Shown: positions 46,345 to 56,218 of the stretch, piece after piece | Layout: each line of letters opens with the position of its first letter | How positions within the stretch are numbered: the stretch's first letter is position 1 | DNA from: Myxocyprinus asiaticus | Lineage: Eukaryota > Chordata > Actinopteri > Cypriniformes > Catostomidae | Direction: 5' to 3' | DNA: 64,000 bases | Assembly: GCF_019703515.2 (NCBI RefSeq) | Contig: NC_059348.1 | Span: 21,110,156 to 21,174,155, forward strand | Position numbers and translations under genes: made by a program | The notes under the pieces: model-generated | Told to the model about the DNA's origin: nothing | The model's database searches: none | Seen by the model: only the letters and a program-made list of their open reading frames with translations

Positions 46345-46349
46345 ATTTT

Positions 46350-48508
46350 ACATTAGATTTTATGTCCTGTTCATTCTATTTCAGGTTTAATGTAAAGTAC
46401 AGAGTATGAATACATATAAATATATGAATTTGAATATTCTTGAAAACAAGGATGTGACCAAATATTTTAGATTGAAGGGAACCAAAGGTTTCCAAAGTTT
46501 AAGAATTGGTAATTGTATATCAACTATTATGACCCTGCTTAAAAGGTTATTATGTATTTATTGAATATCTAATTGTTTGTTGTGTGTTTGTGTAATGAGA
46601 GATGTGTAGAAACTTTAACTCAGCTTTTAAAGTGCCACCATTCTTCCTCTATACTCTTATAGAAATGACCCAGACACAGCTGTCTTCTCCAAAGAGCCAT
46701 TTCCATCTAATCCTTTGAGAGGCAAGCAAAGTCGTTTGTTAGCAGCCTGAGAATTAGACATTTATAATTACTTTTTGCTTTCAGCAGTGCAATTTTCTAC
46801 TGCCAGTTCAAATTCAGCCTCAACTTATGACAAGCAAAAATGACTTCTTTGAGATTTGAAGAAGGTCCTTTATCTGAAATAGTGTGGTATCAGGACGCAG
46901 TAAGCCTACTAAGAGTACTGTATGTTTATTTTTTCTGCAGCAGACGAAAAAAAAAGATAAAATATGAAATGGAAGATTGATTTCAAATAAATGAATATGA
47001 GAGATAAAGAAGTTTTGAAACTGGATCGGTGCTAAATCAAAAATAAACATGCAAACTGTAGAATCATCCAAATCTCAATTTTCTCAGGAAAAACATCTGA
47101 GAAGCAGGAGACACTCTCAATTAACTCTTCATTTAATCTTGTTGCTGTCTAAGAGTAAAAACTGACAAATTAATGAGATCTTATTTATGATTTTTCTTTG
47201 CTTTGGGCTAGTGGACCACAGCTGCCTCTGAAATACCTGTAAACTATGCAGAGAGAGACTTCCACAGGTTCTATAGCTCCAGTGGACATCACACTATTAC
47301 AGTTAATCTATAAATATTCAAGAGATTACTGTAATGCAGATGCAGTTAATCATTGTGATTCTACAGCACAAGGCACCACATCACAATAATTTCTTGTCCC
47401 TGTTCACTGTGAATTAACAGTATCCATTTTCCATTAAATTGTAATTACTGAAGAACTACTCCTGTAGTAGTAGCCAGAAATAAACTGTAAATTCACAAAA
47501 ATGCTTTTACGATGCATATTAAATTGTTCTGAAATCCAATTGAGTTCTTTGGTATACAGCATTTCAGTGACAGCAGCACATCATCTCAGTGTTGTCAAAG
47601 TTATCAGAAGCAATGGTAGGAAAAATAGCATTCTCGAACAACATACTGACATACTGAAAACTGCAAAATTGCGTTTCACTTGAATGATCTGCTTCAGTTA
47701 CCACACTCTCAGCATCCTGTTTCCCATACGAACTACCCTATGAATGTGCAAAATGATTGACAGGCAGACAGTGCCTCAAAGTCTTCTGATGGGCTATACA
47801 AAAAATCTGACCACAGCCTGTGGTCACATTTAATAGGGACTTTTTCTTTGTGCCATTCCAATTAAAAATTAAATACAAATGTTTAAAAAAAGTTTCTTTA
47901 ACTACAATGAGGTGCTTCTATATTTGCTGTCCTCAGTGTTATCAGCTCACTGCTTTGATAGATGTTTGCAAACTGTGCCTAAAACCTACATACCTCTACA
48001 AAGTTGTGTGCTGTGTTATACAGTGTTTCCCTCATTCTATGAAGGGAAAATATTAAGAATTGGTCCTTTAAACAATCCACAGTGATCGACCATTATTCTG
48101 AATATTGTGAGAGACAGGTCCCTCTCAATGTATATATTTTCATCTACAGTATGCCTTTGGCTGAGGCTTTTGTACAAAGTGACTTACAATGTAAGCACAT
48201 ATACATTTAAGCAGTATGTGTGTTCCCTGGGAATGAACTCTTGACCTGTTGCACATCCACATGCACGGTATATGGTGGTTACGGCCCTGGCTTTAAAATA
48301 TAAAAGACTGAAGGAAAGCTAGAGGACCTCTCTGCCTATGAAAGACAAAAATCTAGCAAGATTGAAATCTATTGTTTTAAGATACATACTCTATGACTTA
48401 AACTGACTATGTAAGGAAATTCCATTTCATTCACAAATTTATGTGAAATATATCAACACCTTCAGATCATGTAATGAGACTGCTCTTTTATTGTGTTGTC
48501 TTTTCCAG
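46350..48508. other. Non-coding intron stretch
   Basis: No coding signal or clear transposon ends. It ends in the acceptor of the next host exon (TTGTCTTTTCCAG). Confidence 0.45.
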
Positions 48509-48582
48509 AGGCTGCACGGATGTGTTGTGCTGTGTGCTCTTCATCATTGTCATCCTCGGCTACATCGCATTGGGCACTGTTG
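48509..48582 (+). CDS. slc44a5: Choline transporter-like protein (SLC44 family), exon with first membrane segment
   Basis: The 74-bp exon completes the split arginine codon and encodes GCTDVLCCVLFIIVIL followed by GYIALGTV, ending with the first base of the next codon (G|). The C-T-D-(V/I)-x-C-C start and the hydrophobic run are the conserved first transmembrane helix of SLC44A2/4/5. The acceptor is TTTTCCAG and the donor GTGAGT. In the family the next residues are AW.HGDP, which would need the exon after this one; I did not find it before 64000. The intron before it is 16335 bp. A membrane carrier for choline-type substrates is known for the family; the exact paralogue is inferred. Confidence 0.85.
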
Positions 48583-49980
48583 GTGAGTACTGCATCTGCT
48601 CTCTTCTAGAAGAAACTTATAGAAATAATTTTTATTTATTGGGAGATAAACAGCATCAGACAAGCCAGTTCATCACAGTGTCATAAGTCCTTCCATTATA
48701 ACAGAGATCAGTAAACTTTGCACAATAAACTGTGCAAAATGTAATAGATAATGTATAGCTGGTCATTATTGCAAATGATAAACGATCAAGGCCTGGTTTC
48801 TATGGGTTAGGTCAAATATGGTAAAAAAGGCAGGTTCCTACTTTTCCCCAGGGACTAAAAACAAAATGTTTTCCATTTCGGTTCATTCTGAGTGTTTGAA
48901 AGGAGTCAGAGCTCTTGGGGAGTCCCCTTACAACGTTGGTAGCTGCTAAAGCACGACACCGTCCACTGCATTCGAACTGAATAATTACGTCTGACTCACA
49001 CACTCAGCACAACTCCCCAAGACTGTGAATCCCTACCAAAAATTAACAGAATAATTCAATATATATTTTATAATGAGTCATTTTTTAATTTTATTGAATT
49101 ATAAGACATGAGTAAGATGTTAGGCTTAATAATCTACTAGAATTTAAATTGGTCACCGTGGCTGAGATACATAATGTATAGTAGAGTTATAAGTAAGATG
49201 TAGCAATATCAACTTGTTGAATTATTTTCTTTGTTGTCAATATCGTTTATCAACATGACTTATGTATTTAAAGATATTAAGGGAGAACCACTCGTAACGG
49301 GTACAACATAATAAATAGAAAATATTTTGTTTTTTTTACATAGCATCCATGCAATAACTTAATAACTGTTTGATAGTGAGCGAACATAGTGTCAGATAAA
49401 TACCGGCAGAACTACGTGCATATTAACTGCGTGCATAATCAACCTAGTGACTGTTTAGTTTAAAAATGAAAAATGATTTAATGTTAGTAATTTAGTTGTG
49501 CAAACAATCATATATCAAAGAATCTGACCATTATTGTGAGGTGAAAATGAGGATGCACTCTGCCAGTGTCACCCAGTCACCATATGTAATTTCCTTCAGA
49601 AAACAGAGTGCTGCGCACTTGGGCGTTTTTAGAATTTCCAGATGTAAAAAATATGGTTTGGATTATTTATGAAAACTGGGATAGATAATAGGCAATGATG
49701 TGTTGTGTCACCGCAAACATTTGAAAGAAAAAAATCTAGTTTTAAGTTTCTAGTATAATAGTTTTGATGAAACACCAGGGGACCCCCCCAGGTTACATTA
49801 TTTTCACCTTATGGGGTGTCCCTTAAGTCTTATGGGAGGTCCGGGTACCCCCCAAACCCCCTCTCAATTCAAATAGTGGTTCTGAGCAAAAACAGTATTT
49901 TTTACTTTCGTTCCAGTTCAGAAGTTCTGCACTCTCCTATCCAAATGGTAACTGGTTAGAACAAAATAAAAGAATGTTTA
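48583..49980. other. Non-coding intron stretch
   Basis: Presumed intron after the SLC44 exon. No further exon or clear transposon ends are recognised. Confidence 0.4.
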
Positions 49981-49993
49981 ATAATGTTCTTTT

Positions 49994-50434
49994 GGGGGGG
50001 CCTGGGTAGCTCAGCGAGTACTGATGCTGACTACTACCCCTGGAGTCACGAGTTCGAATCCAGGGTGTGCTAAGTGACTCCAGCCAGGTCTCCTAAGCAA
50101 CCAAATTGGCCAGGTTGCTAGGGAGAGTGGAGTCACATGGGGTAACCTCCTCGTGGTCACGATTAGTGGTTCTACCTCTCAATGGGGCACGTGGTAAATT
50201 GTAGGTGGATTGCGGAGAGTAGCATGAGCCTCCACATGCGGAGTCTCCGCGGTGTCATGCACAACGAGCCACATGATAAGATGCGTGGATTGACGGTCTC
50301 AGAAGCGGAGGCAACTCCGCCACCTGGATTGAGGTGAGTAACTGCGCCACTACGAGGACATACTAAGGAGTGGGAATTGGGCATTCCAAATTGGGGAGAA
50401 GAGGGGATAAAAAAAATAAATAGAAAAAAAAATT
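49994..50434 (+). mobile_element. tRNA-derived SINE with 13-bp target duplication
   Basis: The head GGCCTGGGTAGCTCAGCGAG has an RNA polymerase III A box (TAGCTCAGCGAG, 50007-50018) and a B box (AGTTCGAATCC, 50051-50061), both in tRNA spacing. A tRNA-unrelated body of about 330 bp follows, then an A-rich tail (from about 50408). The 13-bp duplication ATAATGTTCTTTT is perfect (49981-49993 and 50435-50447). SINEs are moved by LINE enzymes; which LINE partner is used cannot be told here. It is not a tRNA gene. Confidence 0.92.
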
Positions 50435-50447
50435 ATAATGTTCTTTT

Positions 50448-50989
50448 TAAAATGACAGTACTCTGCACTAAGGGGTGGGTGAAATACCAGTTGTAGTGTT
50501 GCCAGATCTCGCAAGAGAAACCTCGTCTGGAAAAACAAGCCCAAAATAAGACACTTGCCTCACCAAAATAAGCGAAAATAAACAATTAAAATGTTTCCTG
50601 TGTGTTGGATTTTTCAGCATAGAAATCATAACATGCAGTTAATTAACAGTTAAGTATATTTTTAATTACAGATCTGCTTTTCAGTCAAAACCCAACTTCA
50701 TCAAATCTGTATTAATGCATCATATATAACAATAATTCAGTGAAGACTTGTAAACAACTGAGAAATGTTTTTACCTCTAATAATATTTTCTTTGTATCTG
50801 GATGGGACATCCACAACGGGCAATTAGGCAAAGAAATGTGTGATGCAGCAGTTTCCTTCAGGATCAAAGCACATGTTTTATACAATAAACACAAATCAAA
50901 GAAGAAAAACTAAATAGAAACAAAAAACTAAAACAGAGAACAACCCAGGTGTATTTAAGAAAGTATTGAGTTACGCTACTGAATCAGTA
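50448..50989. other. Non-coding stretch
   Basis: No coding or repeat structure recognised. Confidence 0.35.
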
Positions 50990-52080
50990 GCACAGCAAAT
51001 CTTAGCACAAGCACTCAATAAGAGGTAGGCAGCACCCTATGTGCTTCGTTGCCGGTCAGGGTCAGCATCGTACTGGGCAAGGTGATCCAGAAATGGCTGC
51101 CATATACCAGAAAATTTATCAAGGTTATCCATTATGCCATATCAGACTCTCTACCATGTGTAATATACCAATGAGCTCAGTCAGCCAGGTCTTAAAGAGG
51201 CCCTATTATGCTTTTGGGGATTTTACCTTTCCTTTAGTGTGTAATATAGCTGTTTGTGCATGTAAAAGGTCTGCAAAGTTACAAAGCACAATGTCCACGC
51301 CAAAGGGAGTTACTCTCTCCCACAGAAAACACTGCTCCTGAACTGCCTGAAATGCCTGGTTTGCAGGCCAGCCATTACTTCCGTGACATACAGTAGCTAC
51401 GTCACTATGTAACACATGGAATGCACTGCTCAGTAAGCCTCGGGAGCTGAAACTCGGTTATTATAAATGGCGTTACATTTCTGACACACGCTGTAAGCGG
51501 TTGACCAATCACAACAGACTGGGCCAGCTGACCAATCAGAGCAGACTGGGCTTTTCGGAAAGGGAGGCTTTAAAGCGACAGGAGCTACAACAGAGCCTTT
51601 CAGACAGAGGGTGAAAAGAGGTGCTGCAGCAATGTACAATAGAAAAATAATGTGTTTTTTGACCATTAAAGCATGTAAACCTATTCTAGTAGACCCCCAA
51701 AATGAAATTAGGAACCTGTAAATGAGCATAATATGGGCTCTTTAAACTGAGGGACAGTATCTGACTTCCAGAGCCTTAGAATTACCTTCTTAGCAATAAC
51801 CATTCCATATATAATAGTGCTTTGCACCGAGACACTGTTGTTTAGTAGGGAAAGAGAATACCGAAATAATGCAATCTCTGGGTCAGGTTCAAACATACAG
51901 CCATACATGTCAGAAAACCACTTGAATATGTCACAACAGAATGTCCAGAAAAGGTGGGTCAGAGAGCCTTCGGCAGATTTACATCAGTCACACAAAGAAG
52001 AGATGGTGGGAAAAATTCTATGCAATTTAGTTTTTGAATAATGAAGTCTATGCATCACCTTGAATTGGATTAATTGATGC
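50990..52080 (-). pseudogene. L1-type ORF2 C-terminal fragment, split by a TTAA element
   Basis: Minus-strand reading from 52080 gives VMHRLHYSKTKLHRIF, LTHLFWTFCCDIFKWFSD (the C-terminal Cys/His region of L1 ORF2), EPDPEIALFRYSLSLL and AKKVILRLWKSDTVPQF. The insertion 51196-51741 interrupts it. On its left the frame resumes as TWLTELIGILHMVES and LDKFSGIWQPFLDHL-type words, the usual end of fish L1 ORF2, with stops. All upstream domains are absent, so it is a 5'-truncated copy or fragment. Confidence 0.8.
51196..51741. mobile_element. TTAA-flanked non-autonomous element (546 bp) inside the L1 fragment
   Basis: The left end AGAGGCCCTATTATGCTTTT and the right end (inverse AGAGCCCATATTATGCTCAT) are terminal inverted repeats, flanked by TTAA (51192-51195 and 51742-51745). 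Removing the element and one TTAA rejoins the L1 reading frame exactly across CAG-TTT-AAG (Gln-Phe-Lys). The interior includes two repeated GACCAATCA words near 51503 and 51530. No transposase. Confidence 0.92.
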
Positions 52081-52644
52081 CTGGTATTAATAGAACAAGA
52101 TCGGTGTGTTTCAGATGTGTTTTTTCAGTTGCTTAAAAACATATTAATGGCTAAAGTCTGATAACACTGTATTCGGCACAAACTGGGCTACAATAATATG
52201 TGAGCAACATGTATGTACATGTTTGTATTTTTGAGAAATTACGTTTATGCAAAAAACAAAAATTTTAAGTCACTGAAATAAGGCCATATAACACATACAT
52301 TTGTTCACAAGACTTTTGAGAACCGGATCTTGTAGCCTAGAGTTTTTGCTACAAAAATGATGTGAAAACCATCCTGATCACTCATTCATACAAAACAATA
52401 TAGTCATTTAACTTTTGTAAGACACTTTTAGTGTTAGCATATGTGAGGAGGCGTGGATGATCATGAATATTGATGTGATTCACACCTGAGGAGACAAAGA
52501 CCCCTCCCCTGAGAGAGAATGAATGTGAGGAGACTTAATGATTGTATTATGTGTAGCTTATTTACAAAATCAAGTTTAAGTTAAAAGAAGTAATCTGACT
52601 ATACATTTTCTTTACATAAAGACTTTACTTAAAAATTTTAGACC
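52081..52644. other. Non-coding stretch
   Basis: Nothing coding or clearly repetitive recognised. Confidence 0.35.
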
Positions 52645-52829
52645 TACACTACTGTTTAAAAGTTTTAGATCTGTAAGATTGTTTAATGTTTTTAAAAGAA
52701 GTCTCTTCTGCTCACCAAGGCTGCATTAATTTGATCCAAAATACAGCAAAATGTCCTGGTTACTTTCGTAACTACCGTTCCCTGATGAAGGGAACAAGAT
52801 GTTGTGTCGATGTAGTGACACTAGGGGTC

Positions 52830-53313
52830 TTAAGCTCAGTGCTGACTCCAGGGGCTTGAAGGGGGCTCCCCGTAGACCCCAAAGGACTACAGAGAGGTCC
52901 CACGAGGGGATGAGACGTGGTCTGGAGGGATTCAATCTCCTTGCGCCTCTCAGCAACATGATGATCAGGTTGTGCTTCCCTAAGGACTTAATGTCTACTG
53001 TTTCGTGGTGTGCCGCTATAGCGGTTACATACACCTTCAAGGTGGAGGGGGACAGCTGCCCCTCCAGCCTCTCCTGCAGGAAGGAAAGCACCGATCTGAC
53101 TGCGCATCTCTGGGGGTCTTCACGTCGGGAAGAATACCACTTAGTGCACAGACACCACTTCAAAGCATACAGGCGTCTCGTAGAGGAAGCCCTAGCCTGA
53201 GTGATCGTGTCTATCATCGCAGGTGGTAGGCCACTTAGGTCTTCCGCGTCCCATCCAGGGGCCAGATGTGGAGATTCCAGAGGTCTGGTCGCGGGTGCCA
53301 GATGGTGCCCCAT
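52830..53313 (-). pseudogene. DIRS tyrosine recombinase, N-terminal part only
   Basis: The minus strand encodes DTITQARASSTRRLYALKW, REDPQRCAVRSVLSFLQERL, LSPSTLKVYVTAIAAHH and LLRGARRLNPSRPRLIPSW, the core-binding domain and the beginning of the catalytic domain. This frame is intact where copy 1 is shifted. It stops at the deletion joint near 52830, so the H-x-x-R and tyrosine motifs are gone. Confidence 0.85.
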
Positions 53314-53335
53314 CCCTGAGAAAGAAGGTCCTTCC

Positions 53336-54040
53336 TCAGGGGAATTCGCTGGGGGGGGGGGCTGTCGCGAGGAGCGTGAGGTCCGAGAACCACGTCTGGG
53401 TGGGCCAGTAGGGTGCTACTAGGATGACCTGCTCCTCGTCCTCCCTGACCTTGCACAGGGTCTGTGCAAATAGGCTCACTGGGGGACATGCGTATTTGCA
53501 TAGTCCAGGGGGCCAGCTGTGTGCCAGCACGTCTATACCGAGGGGTGCCTCGGTCAGGGTGTACCAAAGTGGGCAGTGGGAGGATTCCTGAGAAGCAAAC
53601 AGGTCTACCTGTGGTCGACCGAATCGACTCCAAATCAGCTGGACCACCTGGGGGTGGAGTCTCCACTCTCCCCTGAGTGTAACCTGACATGACAGCGTGT
53701 CCGCTGCAGTTTTGAGATCGCCCAGGATGTGAGTGGCTCGTAGCGACTTGAGGCACTGCTGACTCCAGAGGAGGAGACGGCGGGCGAGTTGTGACATGCA
53801 ACGAGAGCATAGATTGCCTTGACGATTGATGTATGCTACCGTTGCCGTGTTGTCCGTCCGGACCAACACGTGCTTGCCCTGGATCAATGGCCGGAACCTC
53901 CGCAGGGCGAGCAGTAATGCCAACAACTCGATGCAGTTGATGTGCCAACGCAGCCGCGGGCCAGTCCAGGAGCCGGCGGTTGTGTGCATGTTGCATACGG
54001 CGCCCCAGCCCGTCTTGGAGGCATCTGTAATAAACCACAA
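53336..54040 (-). pseudogene. DIRS RNase H and following domain
   Basis: RNase H removes the RNA strand of the hybrid. Motifs: FITDASKTGWGAV (first Asp), HINCIELLALLLALRRF (Glu), VLVRTDNTATVAYINRQGN (Asp) and HILGDLKTAADTLS (the final acidic region). Beyond it LIWSRFGRPQVDLFASQESS and VILVAPYWPTQTWFSDL correspond to the segment between RNase H and recombinase that many DIRS elements carry and that has been compared with DNA adenine methyltransferases. The frame is open for about 234 residues. Confidence 0.85.
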
Positions 54041-54058
54041 CGTGCCTGGAGACCTGCT

Positions 54059-54649
54059 CTAGGGGAACCCTTCCTGTAGAAACGCTAGGTCGTTCCAAGG
54101 GCTGAAGAGGCGGCGACAGATCAGCGTGACGACCACGCGATGTGTCCCGCAGCGCCATGCCCATCTTGGGACTCGAGTCTGAAGCCAGTGCTGAAGCGGT
54201 CTCATATGCATCAACCCGAGCGGTGTGGCAACCACAGAGGATGCCATATGCCCCAGGAGCCTCTGAAAAAGTTTCAGTGGAACCGCTGTCTTCTGTCTGA
54301 ACGCCTTCTTACCTGTAGTAAGTGAGCGTGCTGGGGAAAGGGAGGTCCATGGGGGTTTACCCGGCGGAGGTGCTCCCATTGAGGTCCCCAAATCGCCCCC
54401 AGTGCTAACCGGCACGGCCTCATACCCATAGGTAGAAGGACCGAGGCGGGGAGCCGTTGGGGTGGCTTGCTTTCTTACGAATGCAAGCCACAACCGCAAC
54501 GTTGCCACGGTCATGTTCATGCAATGAGGACAAGACCCATCCACGAACGATGGCTCAGCGTGGGCAGCGCCAAGACACGTAAGACAGCGATCGTCAGAAG
54601 CGGCGAGATAATGACCACAACCAGGAATATCACACAAACGGAAAGGCAT
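54059..54649 (-). pseudogene. DIRS gag N-terminus fused to RT C-terminus by deletion
   Basis: The start at 54649 (MPFRLCDIPGCGHYL) opens a cysteine-rich gag N-terminus with C-x4-C, C-x2-C and C-x2-C spacing (DDRCLTCLG; GSCPHCMNM), probably zinc-binding. After about 110 residues (SLSPARSLTTGKK) it passes directly into KAFRQKTAVPLKLFQRLLGH, the RT C-terminal region also seen at about 42400. The RT active site and most of gag are lost. The fusion frame stays open to 54059, where it shifts before RNase H. Confidence 0.85.
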
Positions 54650-55225
54650 TTTTAAAAAGACGTTTCCGTGTGTGCCGCTCTTTTAAAAGAAAATATACTC
54701 TTTTAGAATATAATCTTTTGCTCTGCCGAAGCACCCAGGGGCGTTCTCTGCACTCCACGGGTGCAGAGGGGGAGAAGCCGCTGAAATGCGCCATAAATCC
54801 AGCAGTTTTAGGTGAACGGTAAAGAGAACTGAGTTTGAATTGAATTCAGTGCACTGAATGCAACCGCTCGGCTCTGAAGAGAAAATTTGAACGAGTGGTT
54901 GCATTCCAGCTCCTTTTATACCCGTATGTCCAGGGGAGTGGCATGCAAATTCCACTCACCAATTCCCATTGGCCTTTTTTCAAAAAGCAGTTCGGGGCTC
55001 CCAAGAGTGACCCCTAGTGTCATTACATCGACTTAACATCGAGTGAGTGACAGATAGGGAAACAGTGATATTATGAAATATTTTTACAATTTAAAATAAC
55101 TTTTCTATTTGAATATATTGTAAAATCCAATTTATTCCTGTGATAAAAGCTGAATTTTCAGCATCATTACTGCAGTCTTCAGTGTCACATGATCCTTCAG
55201 AAATCATTCTAATATGCTGATTTTC

Positions 55226-55575
55226 TAATATGGGCATATTTACAGCACATTTTACACATTTACACCCAAACATATATTTGCAAGCACAATCTTCATTGAT
55301 GATAATGAGGCAGCAGAAACACTAGTTAAAATATAATCTAAACATTCATATTATTTTTATATCATATTACATATCATATTGATATCATACAGCATACAAT
55401 TTAAATACCTGCTTTAGCCGAAACAACATTTAAATGTAATTAAAACTTGCCTATTAGGACATATTTTAAATTTCAATACTTTGAATACTGGCTGGCAAGT
55501 CTGGAAATAGTCCAACAAGTAAAATATGTACATGTTTATATAAAATAGCATGTCAACTAATATGTAAGTAAAGAC
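55226..55575. other. Non-coding stretch
   Basis: AT-rich sequence with no coding signal. Confidence 0.35.
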
Positions 55576-55710
55576 TTACTCATCGGAAATTGTATCCTCG
55601 TCTGGATCAAGTTGCTCTTCAAAATGCAAACGTTCTTCTGAGGAAAATGTGAACTCTTCATCACTATCCAGGACCATCTGTAGAGCTTCCTCACCTGTGT
55701 AGCGTGCCAT
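55576..55710 (-). CDS. Possible acidic first exon, similar in style to piggyBac-type transposases
   Basis: From ATG at 55708-55710 the minus strand reads MARYTGEEALQMVLDSDEEF, then FSSEERLHFEEQLDPDEDT and ISDE, followed by TAA. The last codons overlap a strong splice donor (GA|GTAAGTC at 55580-55573), so it may be a 5' exon rather than a 44-residue protein. A short M(A/E)RxxTxEEAL start followed by an acidic serine-rich tract is typical of fish piggyBac-like transposases and PGBD-related proteins, where it precedes the catalytic domain. No downstream catalytic motif was recognised to the left. The family assignment is inference; it could also be a chance frame. Confidence 0.4.
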   Translation of the reverse strand: MARYTGEEALQMVLDSDEEFTFSSEERLHFEEQLDPDEDTISDE

Positions 55711-56212
55711 CTTCCAAACACGCAGAAAATTGAATGAACTTGATGCTTTTTAAGGCATTGTTGTGGGCGTTTACCATTTGCATTGATCACCTCAGCACAT
55801 TACCGTATGAATAGTGCGCTCTGCTGGTGGGTGGGATCACATTAGGGATAATTAGCTGAGCCAGGAGAAACTGTACATTGCTTTGTTTCATACAGATTAC
55901 ATTGCAGGATAATATTTGTTTTAAATTTGAATTGTTTTATTTAAAAGTAGACATTTTAAGCTTTCTTTAGACATGTGTTTCATGTTTGTGTGATAAATAT
56001 TTGCGGAGTTTCAGTTCATTTTTGTGACATGTTTCAGAAAGATGTTCGCTGAGACAGAGACGGCTGAAAGTGCACCCTGTTTATTTTCTTTAGTTTACAA
56101 AAGCACAAGGTTTTGTTGTTATTGGGAGTGTACTATAGTCTCTAATGATGTGTTACACTTATCTGTATGCCCAAAAAATCCAGCAGGACTCGCCAGCGCG
56201 TCCGTCGACCCC
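55711..56212. other. Non-coding stretch
   Basis: It would hold the promoter and leader of the 55710 reading frame if that is real. No TATA box is obvious. No other feature recognised. Confidence 0.35.
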
Positions 56213-56218
56213 AGAGGA

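Larger units (their letters stand above)
52753..55060 (-). mobile_element. DIRS-type retrotransposon, internally deleted, with both ends
   Basis: The left end GTCCTGGTTACTTTCGTAAC and the right terminal repeat (54895-55060, with CCCGTATGTCCAGGGGAG and TCACTCGATG-type inverse words) define a 2.3-kb copy related to the one at 39440-44600. Two large deletions are visible: one near 52830, where terminal-repeat sequence (ACACTAGGGGTC) joins recombinase sequence, removing the internal complementary region and the recombinase catalytic domain; and one near 54310-54325, joining gag to RT. No direct target duplication flanks it, as expected for recombinase-mediated integration. Confidence 0.88.
52645..55225 (+). 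mobile_element. Short teleost interspersed element interrupted by DIRS copy 2
   Basis: The left part (52645-52752) contains CTGTTTAAAAGTTTTAGATC, AAGTCTCTTCTGCTCACCAA and AAATACAGCAAAA. The right part (from 55061) continues CAGTGATATTATGAAATAT, TTTATTCCTGTGATAAAAGC and GTCACATGATCCTTCAGAAA. These words form one continuous, widespread fish repeat when joined. The right boundary is approximate. Confidence 0.75.

Noticed and set aside
48474..48686. 70-residue ORF around the SLC44 exon
   Set aside because: Only 48509-48582 is exon; the rest of the ORF reads through splice sites into intron.
49994..50080. tRNA gene
   Set aside because: A and B boxes are present, but the cloverleaf is not preserved, and a 330-bp body, A-rich tail and 13-bp target duplication show a SINE.
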